Positions 42,819 through 51,132 of a stretch of 54,386 nt of DNA are shown piece after piece. The DNA comes from a virus, in the IMG/VR virus record IMGVR_UViG_3300018914_000003, positions 1 through 54,386 of that record; one strand, written 5' to 3'. How positions within the stretch are numbered: position 1 is the stretch's first letter; each line of letters opens with the position of its first letter. The notes beneath the pieces are model-generated. The model did no database searches. It was not told the origin of the DNA and saw only the letters and a program-made list of their open reading frames with translations. The position numbers and the translations under genes were made by a program.

Positions 42819-43181
42819 TCAGTTAAATTTTGAAGATGGATATTTAAATTTATTTTTGTCATATTGAACTGTTTTTAAAACAATATCATTTAATGCTTTC
42901 GTTGCACAATAAAACAAATCAATCATAGGTTTTTTTGATTCTATTGATCTCTCAATATTTAATCCAGCAAAAAAGGCTTGTCCTTTATATTCTACCCAAT
43001 CAAAAGAAAAAGGAACATTTTTAAATAACTTTGCAATTTTATCTAACTCTTGACTATTTTCCATTTTTTTATAATTAAGTTTCCTTTCTTCTCGATTCTT
43101 CTGGTAAACTTCCTTGAAGGCTTCCATCTTTTCTTTTAGACTTGATTCAGGTCGTAAAGGTTTGACCAGTGTTTTATCCAT
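42819..43181 (-). CDS. Unknown protein, 120 aa
   Basis: Charged helical N-terminus (LKEKMEAFKEVYQKNREERK), then AKLFKNVPFSFDWVEYKGQA and a second helix. Overlaps the gene upstream by 46 nt. No family recognised. Confidence 0.5.
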   Translation of the reverse strand: MDKTLVKPLRPESSLKEKMEAFKEVYQKNREERKLNYKKMENSQELDKIAKLFKNVPFSFDWVEYKGQAFFAGLNIERSIESKKPMIDLFYCATKALNDIVLKTVQYDKNKFKYPSSKFN

Positions 43182-44029
43182 TCCGTTTCGGTTTCTTCGT
43201 TTAATTTTAAGTGTAAGATGTACTGCTTTATGATTTCGTCCTGGAACTCTACATACACATCTTTTTTTATTACTTTCGGTAGTTGTGTCGATCCGGTAGC
43301 TGTTAATTTCCCTTCTGCGACTTCTGGTACAAAGTTTTTCAAGAATTCTTCCACGAACTGCAGCCGGATCTTATCACCTCTTTTTTTCTTTATGAGATCA
43401 TAGAAAAGTGGCGTTGCTAAAACTTTCCCGTCAGCATTGAACCTGTGATAATCTTTTTTAATATTTTCAAGACTCATTTTTTTAAGTTCGTCATCCGTTA
43501 CTTCTTTCGCAGGAGGTGCAAGAAATTTCTGTAATTCTCGTTTTCCGTTTGCGTATCTTGTATCCTGCTGCTTGAATATCTGATAAGCCTGTTCGACTTC
43601 TGAAAGATTAATCTGATTGATTTCACGGTAGATTTTTACTTTCTGTTCGTCTAAAACCAATTGACCTTTCATTGCCATTTCCAAAGCGAGTAAATATTCA
43701 CCCTCTGTCAGATCACATCTTCTGCCGAAATCTTTAACTTTATTTTTCGCAATATTGAAATCTGAAAATTGGTCATCGGTATCGTCATCTGAAAATTTCG
43801 GATCGATCGCTAATAAAACACGATTAGCAAATCTTTCAAGGGTTGCATTATCTGACCACTTCAACTTCGATTGTTGTATCTCCGCTTTGACCGTTTCCGG
43901 TAGACTGCTCACGAGCTTGTCGGGCAAGTATGGAAGAAGAGGAGACTTTCCCGGAAACTTTAGAACCTCCAAAGGTATTTCTGTTATGGCCTGTAAAGCC
44001 GTTGTTTGTGTTGCTATTTGATTGTCCAT
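43136..44029 (-). CDS. Replication-associated protein of unknown family, 297 aa
   Basis: Helical protein: FANRVLLAIDPKFSDDD, NKVKDFGRRCDLTEGEYLLA, then EVEQAYQIFKQQDTRYANGK and RLQFVEEFLKNFVPEVAEGK. Its first 61 codons overlap, in a different frame, the C-terminus of the initiator gene. Order (initiator then this gene) suggests a helicase loader or replication partner; this is inference. Confidence 0.55.
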   Translation of the reverse strand: MDNQIATQTTALQAITEIPLEVLKFPGKSPLLPYLPDKLVSSLPETVKAEIQQSKLKWSDNATLERFANRVLLAIDPKFSDDDTDDQFSDFNIAKNKVKDFGRRCDLTEGEYLLALEMAMKGQLVLDEQKVKIYREINQINLSEVEQAYQIFKQQDTRYANGKRELQKFLAPPAKEVTDDELKKMSLENIKKDYHRFNADGKVLATPLFYDLIKKKRGDKIRLQFVEEFLKNFVPEVAEGKLTATGSTQLPKVIKKDVYVEFQDEIIKQYILHLKLNEETETEWIKHWSNLYDLNQV

Positions 44030-44747
44030 AAATCGGTTTTAAGTGAGGTATTGTATTTCTTAGTTTGCTTTTCCATGAAAGAATCGGTTTTTTATGCCCG
44101 TCTTTCCATCCTGAATCTATCCAGCTTTGATATTTGGCTCGTATTGCGAATTCGTAGGGCGAAAAATCCACTTTTATATCATTTTGGTATATTTCTCTAG
44201 CACAGTTGACGAAAGTCTCTAAATCGGGCGTTTCTGACTTTTCTTTTTTTGGCGCAACTTTTTTTCTTTCTTCTACATCAGGAATTTTATCTTGTTGAAA
44301 AAGTTCTTCTGGAAATTCGCTTAATAAATTATTCTCTTTTGATTCTTTTTTTAAAAGAATACTGTTTAGTTTAGTTTTGTTTAGTTTATTAATAGGTTCG
44401 GACTGCGGTGCGGACTGCGGTTCGCTTTGTGGTTCGGACTGCGGTTCGCTTTGTGGTTCATATTGGACTGCAAATGATATTAAATTATAGATTGCAGACT
44501 GATTTCCTTTTCTCTCACGCCATTCAATACGTCCTGATTGTTTTAAAATATTTCGAGCTCTTTTAAAAGAAGAATTACTTAATCCAGACTTTAAACACAA
44601 TACCGATGAAGCCACTGTAAATTCTACTTTCCATCCTGCTTTATTATTTATATGCATTAATGCGTGCCATAAAGTAATTGCTGAATCTGAAACGGAATTT
44701 GTTTCGAGCCAATCATAAAATGAGTTTATTTCTTTGATATAATTCAT
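43848..44747 (-). CDS. Replication initiator, DnaD/HTH-type, with EPQS repeat linker
   Basis: 299 aa. N-terminal winged helix (SAITLWHALMHINNKAGW, then LSNSSFKRARNILKQSGRIE), a linker of six four-residue repeats (EPQS, one APQS), a Lys-rich stretch, and a C-terminal helix region (SPYEFAIRAKYQSWIDSGWK). The last 60 residues are Ser/Gly/Asn-rich and overlap the next gene by 182 nt. Initiator genes of this type often contain the origin within them. Confidence 0.65.
   Translation of the reverse strand: MNYIKEINSFYDWLETNSVSDSAITLWHALMHINNKAGWKVEFTVASSVLCLKSGLSNSSFKRARNILKQSGRIEWRERKGNQSAIYNLISFAVQYEPQSEPQSEPQSEPQSAPQSEPINKLNKTKLNSILLKKESKENNLLSEFPEELFQQDKIPDVEERKKVAPKKEKSETPDLETFVNCAREIYQNDIKVDFSPYEFAIRAKYQSWIDSGWKDGHKKPILSWKSKLRNTIPHLKPIYGQSNSNTNNGFTGHNRNTFGGSKVSGKVSSSSILARQAREQSTGNGQSGDTTIEVEVVR
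44361..44459. other. Candidate replication origin: 12-base repeats beside an AT-rich segment
   Basis: Within the initiator gene, GGTTCGGACTGC-type 12-base units (coding the EPQS repeats) occupy 44395-44459. They abut an AT-rich stretch with the repeated GTTTAGTTTAGTTTTGTTTA at 44363-44382. Iteron array plus AT-rich element inside an initiator gene parallels the lambda origin within gene O. Function is inferred. Confidence 0.45.
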
Positions 44748-44762
44748 GATTTTTATTCCAAA

Positions 44763-44806
44763 TCTTTAATGTTACACGGGTATCTCACCCCTTTACTGTT
44801 TTTAAA
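44763..44806 (-). pseudogene. C-terminal remnant of the small 45073-45237 gene
   Basis: Reads NSKGVRYPCNIKDLE to a TAA. The neighbour at 45073-45237 ends NSKGIRFPCNIKDLE. No start of its own. Probably the leftover of a duplication of that small gene spanning 44802-45071. Confidence 0.5.
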
Positions 44807-45071
44807 TAAATTCAATTTTCAGTTGTTTTGGTTTTACTCTTACATTTACAAGAATTTCCATAAAATCATTCAAACTTTTCTTTTTGGCATTACGCCAGTT
44901 CTCTGAATGTGGTAATCTTCTTGGAGCAGGATTTGAGGGCATTGAATATTTTTGGTCAATTATATAGCCTTGAAAAGCATCAAACAACTCCTCTCTATCT
45001 CTTTCTTCTTCCATCATTAACTGACCGTAATCAATACCCATTTTAAATATTTCCATAATATCAATTTCCAT
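44802..45071 (-). CDS. Unknown protein, 89 aa
   Basis: Acidic N-terminal helix (DYGQLMMEEERDREELFDAF), a middle with MPSNPAPRRLPHSENWRNAK and a C-terminal strand (VRVKPKQLKIEF). No family recognised. Confidence 0.5.
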   Translation of the reverse strand: MEIDIMEIFKMGIDYGQLMMEEERDREELFDAFQGYIIDQKYSMPSNPAPRRLPHSENWRNAKKKSLNDFMEILVNVRVKPKQLKIEFI

Positions 45072-45072
45072 A

Positions 45073-45237
45073 TTATTCTAAATCTTTAATGTTGCAGGGA
45101 AACCTAATTCCCTTACTATTTTCATACGTTACAGCGTTTCCGCTTACAGAGATGATCTTTACTTTCTCTCCTTTCTTTCCCCAGACATGCTGTTTATACT
45201 TGTTGTCTTTGTTTAGGGTTTTAATCTCGCCGATCAT
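45073..45237 (-). CDS. Small protein, 54 aa, coupled to the methyltransferase
   Basis: MIGEIKTLNKDNKYKQHVWG, then KKGEKVKIISVSGNAVTYEN: a small beta-barrel-like domain (KOW/SH3-like strand pattern). Its ATG overlaps the methyltransferase stop as ATGA. Function unknown. Confidence 0.55.
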   Translation of the reverse strand: MIGEIKTLNKDNKYKQHVWGKKGEKVKIISVSGNAVTYENSKGIRFPCNIKDLE

Positions 45238-46052
45238 GAATATTCGGTGAATAGATTTGTTTCGGCGTTATCCATTTCGGTTTTTGCAAATCCATACTGA
45301 TCAATGTCTTTTTTTCGCTGGATGGTTTTCTCAATCCAATCTTTTGCTTTAGGATAAAACTCTTTGTCAATTTCAAATCCGTATGCTTTACGGTTTAATT
45401 CGATTGCAGCAACTAAAGTGCTTCCGCTTCCGGCGCACGGATCAATAACAACCTCATTTTCGTCCGTGAATAATTCAATCAATCTCTTCAGTAGTCCTAC
45501 CGGCTTCTGTGTTGGGTGTAATTTTGGATAATTATTAATATCTTCATCTTCCACCCATTCGATGCAATTCATTACCATTTTGCCCTTATTGTTAAACTTC
45601 GGAAGCTTTTCACGGTACAGAAGTACACCATATTCACAATTACCAACAATTTTCATATTTGCCTTTAAAACCTGGGCAGAGAATTTCTTTCTAAAAATTA
45701 ACGGAATGTAATTGTTAAGGCCGTGCTTCTTTCCTAATTCTGCAACATCATACATTTGATTGAAGGCACAAAAGACAATCATTGCAGGCGCTTTGCCCTT
45801 TTCTTTCGGTTCCGGCTTCAGCATCTTTGAACAGAAATGCATAAATTCTGCAGGTTTGAAATTGTTATCCGTCATAAAGAAATCTTTCCCGGCTAATGCG
45901 CTTTCTCCATTTGCATTATCTCCGTCAGTGTACCAAGCCGGATTTGACGCGTATGCTTTATTTCCAAGATTGTAAGGAATATCAGCAATAATCAACTGCG
46001 CTTTCGGTAAGTGATATTGTTTATAATTTTGGTGATGATCTCTGTAAATCAT
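45234..46052 (-). CDS. DNA methyltransferase, orphan (DIPY type)
   Basis: 272 aa, beta-class order: motif IV first as ADIPYNLG (D24-Y27), then the target region, LHPTQKPVGLLKRLIELFTD, and motif I as DPCAGSGSTLVAAIELNRKA binding AdoMet, near the C-terminus. Modifies adenine-N6 or cytosine-N4; the site is unknown. No restriction partner is next to it, so it probably shields phage DNA from host restriction or tunes expression. Confidence 0.85.
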   Translation of the reverse strand: MIYRDHHQNYKQYHLPKAQLIIADIPYNLGNKAYASNPAWYTDGDNANGESALAGKDFFMTDNNFKPAEFMHFCSKMLKPEPKEKGKAPAMIVFCAFNQMYDVAELGKKHGLNNYIPLIFRKKFSAQVLKANMKIVGNCEYGVLLYREKLPKFNNKGKMVMNCIEWVEDEDINNYPKLHPTQKPVGLLKRLIELFTDENEVVIDPCAGSGSTLVAAIELNRKAYGFEIDKEFYPKAKDWIEKTIQRKKDIDQYGFAKTEMDNAETNLFTEYS

Positions 46053-46078
46053 TGTTTGTTTTTAATTTGTTAGTCTAT

Positions 46079-46435
46079 CTAGGCATGAGATAATTTTGAT
46101 TTAAATCTGTCTAAGTCCGAAATCTTGAAATACTTCTTATTTCCGTGTCGTTTCAAAAAGGGAATTTTTGTTTTCGCCTGCCTACGGGAAAAAGTGTTGT
46201 AAGATAGATTCAGATATATTGCTGCATCTTTACTGTTGAGCATTCCGGCACTATCATCAATTTTATTTAATTCTCTTGAAAACTGGCTTTCTCCCTGCTT
46301 CAAGAAAACTGCTTTTCTCGGGATTGATTTTGCTTTTTCCAAAGCATGAAGCGCGTCTTCATGTGCTTTTTCCTTTGCGGTTCTCGAACCAACTTTATTT
46401 TCTTCGCTGGTAGAGGTTATGTCTTTTTTAGCCAT
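46079..46435 (-). CDS. Excisionase-like helix-turn-helix protein
   Basis: 118 aa. A charged N-terminal arm, then the MerR/HTH_17-type domain LNSKDAAIYLNLSYNTFSRR, with the wing IPFLKRHGNKKYFKISDLDR. Excisionase/regulator type. First 13 codons are identical in prophage A (1-40). Confidence 0.75.
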   Translation of the reverse strand: MAKKDITSTSEENKVGSRTAKEKAHEDALHALEKAKSIPRKAVFLKQGESQFSRELNKIDDSAGMLNSKDAAIYLNLSYNTFSRRQAKTKIPFLKRHGNKKYFKISDLDRFKSKLSHA

Positions 46436-46437
46436 GA

Positions 46438-46644
46438 TTATAATATTTCAATTGTTTTACTTGGTTTCGGAAGACTTAGGTAATAATCCATGTCGTATAT
46501 AAAACTCCCTCGTGTGCGTTCCATTTCTGATTTGGTGAGGACTTTGTGTAGTCGGGCAAAATACCAGGATCGGAAATTTTCGTGATCCTCTTTGTCGTAA
46601 ACTCTCGGTTTCCGGTTGGTTTGAGGATGATGTGTTATTGCCAT
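46438..46644 (-). CDS. Small conserved phage protein, 68 aa (prophage B)
   Basis: Near-identical to 43-249: same basic, aromatic region (ENFRSWYFARLHKV). Unknown function. Starts 4 bases after the HNH gene zone and precedes the HTH gene. Confidence 0.65.
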   Translation of the reverse strand: MAITHHPQTNRKPRVYDKEDHENFRSWYFARLHKVLTKSEMERTRGSFIYDMDYYLSLPKPSKTIEIL

Positions 46645-46686
46645 TAGTTTTCATTTATTGTTTTTAGAATTTGATATTTGTATTCT

Positions 46687-46950
46687 TTAAGAATATATTT
46701 CAATGTTCTTTTTGTGAACTTCTGTTAAATATTCTTTTGTGAAAATATTTGCGTGTGCTTTCTCATGGCAGGTTCTACATAGTGCAATAAGGTTTTCAAT
46801 CTTATCCTGAAGATGCTTTGTTTTAGAACCGAATTCAGATCTTCTTTTGATGTGATGAATTTCGGTTGCTTGTTTATGGCATATTTCGCAATGGTAGAAC
46901 CCGGAATGAGAAGGGAAAAATTCAAGATAGACCTTTGTATGTTTCTCCAT
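46687..46950 (-). CDS. HNH domain protein, 87 aa (prophage B)
   Basis: CEICHKQATEIHHIKRRSEF and CRTCHEKAHANIF define the HNH metal site. Copy of 292-555 with few changes. Small single-domain nuclease or structural zinc protein. Confidence 0.8.
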   Translation of the reverse strand: MEKHTKVYLEFFPSHSGFYHCEICHKQATEIHHIKRRSEFGSKTKHLQDKIENLIALCRTCHEKAHANIFTKEYLTEVHKKNIEIYS

Positions 46951-47242
46951 TTTGTTTCTGTTTGTTTTTAGGGTTTAAAGGATGGTTAAGGTTATCATGA
47001 ATTATTTTATGATCAGTATTGCAAACAGTTATCAACCATTTCAGATTTTCACTCTCTTTGCCTCTTATACTTTCATTATTGACATAATATGTTATATGAT
47101 GAACCTCTAACCTAACCTTTGAACCGCAAATTCTGCATTGATGTCCGTCCCTTATTTTCACTTTTCGTTTTGCTTCATCCCATTGGGGATCACTTTTTAA
47201 CGAATTAAGATATTTGCTGGGTCTTCCCTTTATTTTTCCCAT
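46922..47242 (-). CDS. Second HNH endonuclease-like protein (prophage B)
   Basis: 106 aa from ATG 47242, the start that aligns with 847 in prophage A. CRICGSKVRLEVHHITYYVN and CNTDHKIIHD give the HNH fold. The C-terminus is a few residues longer than in A (KNKQKQNGETYKGLS). Overlaps the small HNH gene by 29 nt. Confidence 0.8.
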   Translation of the reverse strand: MGKIKGRPSKYLNSLKSDPQWDEAKRKVKIRDGHQCRICGSKVRLEVHHITYYVNNESIRGKESENLKWLITVCNTDHKIIHDNLNHPLNPKNKQKQNGETYKGLS

Positions 47243-47792
47243 TTTTAAGACCTTCAAAGAATTTTTCATTTTTGTCTGTCTGACTGAATAACTCTTCTTT
47301 TTCGGAATCAGTCATCAGGGAAATTTTAACCAGAACAACTTCACCACTGTCAAGCCAGGCATAATGATAGTATTTGCCTTTTAATGCTACTTTGTTGATT
47401 CGGTTTGCCGGAATTTCAATTTCGGTTCTGCCATTTTTCACTTCTGCTGCCACATCTTGCATTTCTGTTTGAAGGGCGTTATAAGTTTCAAATGCTCCTT
47501 CTTTGAATTTTTTGGCATCTGCCAGATGAATTTCCGCTTCTCGCAAAACTTGTTTTGCTTTCGGAATTTCATCCTTTGCGATTTCCAAAATTTGTTCATC
47601 CATAGCCTGAATTTCTTCTTCTGAATAGAATCTCTGTGCAAAAGTTTTCTGATGTTCTGCAACCATATTTAAAGCAAAAAATTCCTGAAACTCTTCAATG
47701 GTTTCAAATGTTCCTAAATTTTCAGGTAAATTGTCGTCATTTCCTGAAACGCTGAAAGCGTGAATAAATGGGATTTGTTCTATTACTTGCAT
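47205..47792 (-). CDS. Unknown early coiled-coil protein, 195 aa (prophage B)
   Basis: Same length and layout as 810-1397 (N-terminal HAFSVSGNDDNLPENLGTFE, coiled middle, beta end with YYHYAWLDSGEVVLVKISLM) but heavily diverged in the middle. No family recognised. Confidence 0.65.
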   Translation of the reverse strand: MQVIEQIPFIHAFSVSGNDDNLPENLGTFETIEEFQEFFALNMVAEHQKTFAQRFYSEEEIQAMDEQILEIAKDEIPKAKQVLREAEIHLADAKKFKEGAFETYNALQTEMQDVAAEVKNGRTEIEIPANRINKVALKGKYYHYAWLDSGEVVLVKISLMTDSEKEELFSQTDKNEKFFEGLKNGKNKGKTQQIS

Positions 47793-47809
47793 AATGTTTT
47801 TTTTAATTA

Positions 47810-48256
47810 TTATAAATAGATTTTGTTGTGATGTTGTTCCAATTGATTTTCGATTTCTTCCAGGTGAATCACATCTTTCGGTTCTGGCAGATACAGGTTT
47901 AAAGTTTTGATTGAATAGTTTCTGAATCTTTCAGTTGCAGCGGACATTTCTTCTGTGTTAAGTTCTGCTGTACTTTTGATTCGGTCCCTTACTTCTCCGG
48001 TTTGATAGTTGATAAACTCAGTTTTGAAAATGTTCTCATTAACTTTTTGTTTAAAAATAATTTGCTTTACATACTCAAGAGTTTCACCATATTCCAATGC
48101 ATACCATCCAAGAATTAAATGCAGATAATTGTTTTGGCTGTACGTCCTGTTTTTCTTCTTTTCCAAGACTTCAATCTTTGCATTCTTATCAAGAAGATGC
48201 TTAATCCTGTTTATTGCTTTTTTTCTCATGTCCGGTTTGGAAGTATCGAAAATCAT
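47810..48256 (-). CDS. NinB-like recombination protein (prophage B)
   Basis: 148 aa, close copy of 1409-1855, with the same AINRIKHLLDKNAKIEV start and QNNYLHLILGWYALEYGE segment. Predicted recombination mediator. Confidence 0.6.
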   Translation of the reverse strand: MIFDTSKPDMRKKAINRIKHLLDKNAKIEVLEKKKNRTYSQNNYLHLILGWYALEYGETLEYVKQIIFKQKVNENIFKTEFINYQTGEVRDRIKSTAELNTEEMSAATERFRNYSIKTLNLYLPEPKDVIHLEEIENQLEQHHNKIYL

Positions 48257-48262
48257 CTTGTT

Positions 48263-48496
48263 TTACTTTTCAAGTTGTTGTAAAAGTTCATCCGCCGCTT
48301 TTAATGCTCTCACAGCTAAATATTCAGGAGTTTGAGAATTGTTTGATGATAACAATCCTTGCAATGCTAATCCCGCAAAATATTCTCTTTTTGAAAGACC
48401 ATGATTTACTTCACAATTCCAAACTTCAGATAGTGGAGTTTTACTATTTGTGTTACTGATGACTTGTGGATGTATCGATTTTTCTGAATTTTCCAT
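48263..48496 (-). CDS. Small conserved phage protein, 77 aa (prophage B)
   Basis: GLSKREYFAGLALQGLLSSN motif retained; two residues shorter than the A copy (1862-2101). Unknown function. Confidence 0.65.
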   Translation of the reverse strand: MENSEKSIHPQVISNTNSKTPLSEVWNCEVNHGLSKREYFAGLALQGLLSSNNSQTPEYLAVRALKAADELLQQLEK

Positions 48497-48497
48497 T

Positions 48498-49190
48498 TTA
48501 TAAAGAATTTAAAAGTTGTTTTTTATGTTTTTCAGCTAACTGAAGACGCCTTTTTATTTTTGCCATATCAAGTTCATCCCTTTCGACTTTAACAATCAGA
48601 ATTTGTTGATTTTCATTTTTGAACCTTTCATCATAAGAAATGAAGTATCCGTTTTTTCGGCCGGTTGCTAAAAGATTTCCTTGAATCTGCCAATAGTAAT
48701 TTGATTTATGTTTTTTTAGATCTACAGCAGTTTTTATATTTCGTAGATAAAAAAGATGTGTTTTTGATTTAGGACATTTAATTTCAATTAAACTATCATC
48801 ACCAAATAGTCCGTCCGGCGTTCCACCGAAATAAGAGCACATTTCAACAAACTCCTGATTATCACCGACAGCAAAACATTTAACATTCATTACTTTCTCA
48901 AACCTTTCTACTCCTTCAACCTCCTTATCAGTACCCCGCTCCATATCTTCATTCTTGTAGGTTTCGCGACTTTTACCATCAGTAAGAATTGCGACAATAA
49001 TTTCTTCTATGTAAATAATAGCACCTTTTGGAAGTTCATCAATTTTATCTTCGTAGGTTAAGAGCTTTGATAAGCATGAAGAAGTAAATTTATCATCACG
49101 CTGTTTGTGCCAACTTTCCACCTTATCAAGTTCATCGTTTAAAACCACTGCCTGTGATAAGTCAGGCAGTGTCATTTTTTGAATTTCCAT
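48498..49190 (-). CDS. YqaJ/lambda-type exonuclease (prophage B)
   Basis: 230 aa from ATG 49190, where the upstream stop overlaps as TAATG; a start at 49223 would lie inside the upstream gene. GGTPDG, LIEIKCP and YYWQIQGNLLATGRK carry the nuclease site. It lacks the long N-terminal extension of the A enzyme. Confidence 0.85.
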   Translation of the reverse strand: MEIQKMTLPDLSQAVVLNDELDKVESWHKQRDDKFTSSCLSKLLTYEDKIDELPKGAIIYIEEIIVAILTDGKSRETYKNEDMERGTDKEVEGVERFEKVMNVKCFAVGDNQEFVEMCSYFGGTPDGLFGDDSLIEIKCPKSKTHLFYLRNIKTAVDLKKHKSNYYWQIQGNLLATGRKNGYFISYDERFKNENQQILIVKVERDELDMAKIKRRLQLAEKHKKQLLNSL

Positions 49191-49621
49191 TATGATGTAA
49201 TGAATAAAGGTTTTACACTCCATCTATCGGATTGATATGCATTTGTAGCATTTTTCTGCTTTCCTAAGAATTCAATTTTTAAAGGAGTTCCCGGAACAAC
49301 TTTGTTTTGGTGAACAGCATCTTCTAACGAAGCAACAAGTCTTTTAGATCCGTTACGTATTGTTTTAAGTTCACCAGATGACTTTTGTTCCAGAAGTACA
49401 ATGCAAGGAAGTTCAATGGTCTCACCGCTTTTTTCATCGGTATAAGTCGAATTCTTGATTTCTTGAAAGAAACATAATTTGAATTCTCCTTCTTTTTCCG
49501 GCGTCCAATATTCGCTTGTTAGATCTGCCGGTATAACTTGAGCCTCTGAAAGATTTGGAAGAGTTCCCATCAGGTCAAAAGATTGTAACTGATTATCGTT
49601 GTTTTTTTGTAATTGTGACAT
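49190..49621 (-). CDS. Putative recombination partner of the exonuclease, 143 aa (prophage B)
   Basis: Strand-rich: FKLCFFQEIKNSTYTDEKSG, then CIVLLEQKSSGELKTIRNG and GTPLKIEFLGKQKNATN. Not alike in sequence to the A gene in this slot (2962-3384) but similar in strand order. Perhaps a single-strand-binding or annealing protein. Confidence 0.5.
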   Translation of the reverse strand: MSQLQKNNDNQLQSFDLMGTLPNLSEAQVIPADLTSEYWTPEKEGEFKLCFFQEIKNSTYTDEKSGETIELPCIVLLEQKSSGELKTIRNGSKRLVASLEDAVHQNKVVPGTPLKIEFLGKQKNATNAYQSDRWSVKPLFITS

Positions 49622-49628
49622 ATATGAT

Positions 49629-50792
49629 TTATTTAAAGTTTTTGATTACGGAAATTGAATCTGAAATTGAATCAGCTATTCTCTGCAAGCATTTTTGGAA
49701 TTCTTCTCTCAATTTCTCGTCTGAAATTTTAGGTTCATTGTTTAAATAATTCATGCTTTGGATATATTCAACTGCCTTTTGTTTTTCAGGTTTTAAAGAT
49801 TCCAATCTTGCAGCCTCTGTTTTTGCTTTTTTTTCGTCTTCTGCATGTTCTTTTGCAACTCGTTCAGCTTCTTCTATAACTTTGCGTTCAGCTTCATCTT
49901 TGGCGGTTTTTTCGGCTTCAATTTTCGCAAGACGTTGTTTTTCAGCTTCAATTTCTTCACGCTCTTTTCTTAAATTTTCTTCTTTTGCTTTCAGTTCTGC
50001 TTCCTGCTTTTCTTTTTCAGCTGCCAATTCTGCACGTTCGTGTAATAATTTTTTTTCGTTTTCGGCTTGAATTTTGGCTTGTTTTTCGGCTTCTGCTTTT
50101 TGATCTGCTTCCAATTTTGCTTGAGCTGCTTCAAGTTTTTTTCTCTCTTCTTCCATCTTTATTTTTTCAACCCTGTGCGCTTCAGCTTCTTCAAGAGCTA
50201 TAATTTTGGATGAAAGAGTATTTTTCACGAGGATTATTTTTTCATTGAAGTCAAGTTCAAATTCCTCGAATTGTGCAACATCAGTTTGGAAAAGGTTTTG
50301 TTCAAAATCAACTTTAAGAGAATCAATTGTTTCAAATGAAAGGCTATTGATTTTAGCAAGGGATTCATCAATTAAAGCACTGATTGAATTTTTGATTGTA
50401 TTCTTCCTTTCTTCTTCAATTCTTAATTTCTCCTGTTTTTCTTTCTCCTTGATTTCTTCCCATCTTTTAACTTCAGATTGTTGTTTTTCTTCATGTGGTT
50501 TGGTAATAGAAATCAATCCTTCACTTGCCCCAGCAACTGCTTCCCGGAATTTTTTAATTTTGGAAGCAATTAATTTATCCTGGTTTTGGATTTCAGTTCT
50601 GGCAGTAACAAGGATTGTTCTTGTTTTTTTTGCTTCCTCATAAGTTTTATTATCAGTGATTTCAACGAAAGGATTTTCTTTGACTATTTGCAGCTGCTTT
50701 TCTTTCATTCCATGAAGTTCAGGAAGGTTGTTTACATCTACCTGTTCTATTAAAAACAAACTGTTTTCTGTGTTTTCTAAAGTTTCTGACAT
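49629..50792 (-). CDS. Long coiled-coil recombination-region protein, DUF1351-like (prophage B)
   Basis: 387 aa. N-terminal half near-identical to 3405-4550; the coil from ~215 to 330 has different heptads, and the C-terminal globular end is similar again. Likely a recombination accessory. Confidence 0.65.
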   Translation of the reverse strand: MSETLENTENSLFLIEQVDVNNLPELHGMKEKQLQIVKENPFVEITDNKTYEEAKKTRTILVTARTEIQNQDKLIASKIKKFREAVAGASEGLISITKPHEEKQQSEVKRWEEIKEKEKQEKLRIEEERKNTIKNSISALIDESLAKINSLSFETIDSLKVDFEQNLFQTDVAQFEEFELDFNEKIILVKNTLSSKIIALEEAEAHRVEKIKMEEERKKLEAAQAKLEADQKAEAEKQAKIQAENEKKLLHERAELAAEKEKQEAELKAKEENLRKEREEIEAEKQRLAKIEAEKTAKDEAERKVIEEAERVAKEHAEDEKKAKTEAARLESLKPEKQKAVEYIQSMNYLNNEPKISDEKLREEFQKCLQRIADSISDSISVIKNFK

Positions 50793-50804
50793 TCTTGTGG
50801 TTTT

Positions 50805-50945
50805 TTAATTTTCGTTTTCTAAGTCCTTTATTTCTTTGATGAATTCGTTAACCGCTGTGAGTTCTGCGTGGGTTAAAGTATCATAACCTATCCTCTTGGC
50901 GTTGACATACCATCTTCCGTCTATATTTTCTATTCTGATATTCAT
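50805..50945 (-). CDS. Small protein, 46 aa
   Basis: MNIRIENIDGRWYVNAKRIG, then LTHAELTAVNEFIKEIKDLE: one strand pair and a helix. ATGA overlap with the gene upstream. Confidence 0.5.
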   Translation of the reverse strand: MNIRIENIDGRWYVNAKRIGYDTLTHAELTAVNEFIKEIKDLENEN

Positions 50946-51130
50946 TTTGGGGTTTTTAAAAATTCAGTAAATTGATTGTAATACAGCCTGATGGTAGAAA
51001 AGATGATCAATAACCCGATACAGAATAATGTCGTTGAGTAATCAAGGTTTTCACACTGGCTGTTTTTGTCTATGTCTGACCAGATCGCAACAATTAGCAA
51101 TATGATCACTGTGTTTAAGGCTGTTTTCAT
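50942..51130 (-). CDS. Small membrane protein, 62 aa
   Basis: Two hydrophobic helices (TALNTVIILLIVAIWSDI and LFCIGLLIIFSTIRLYYNQF) with a Cys-containing loop. Unknown function. Confidence 0.5.
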   Translation of the reverse strand: MKTALNTVIILLIVAIWSDIDKNSQCENLDYSTTLFCIGLLIIFSTIRLYYNQFTEFLKTPK

Positions 51131-51132
51131 AT

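Noticed and set aside
44395-44459. CRISPR-like or VNTR array
   Set aside because: The 12-base units are in frame, coding EPQS, with no spacers; treated as linker and possible origin repeats.
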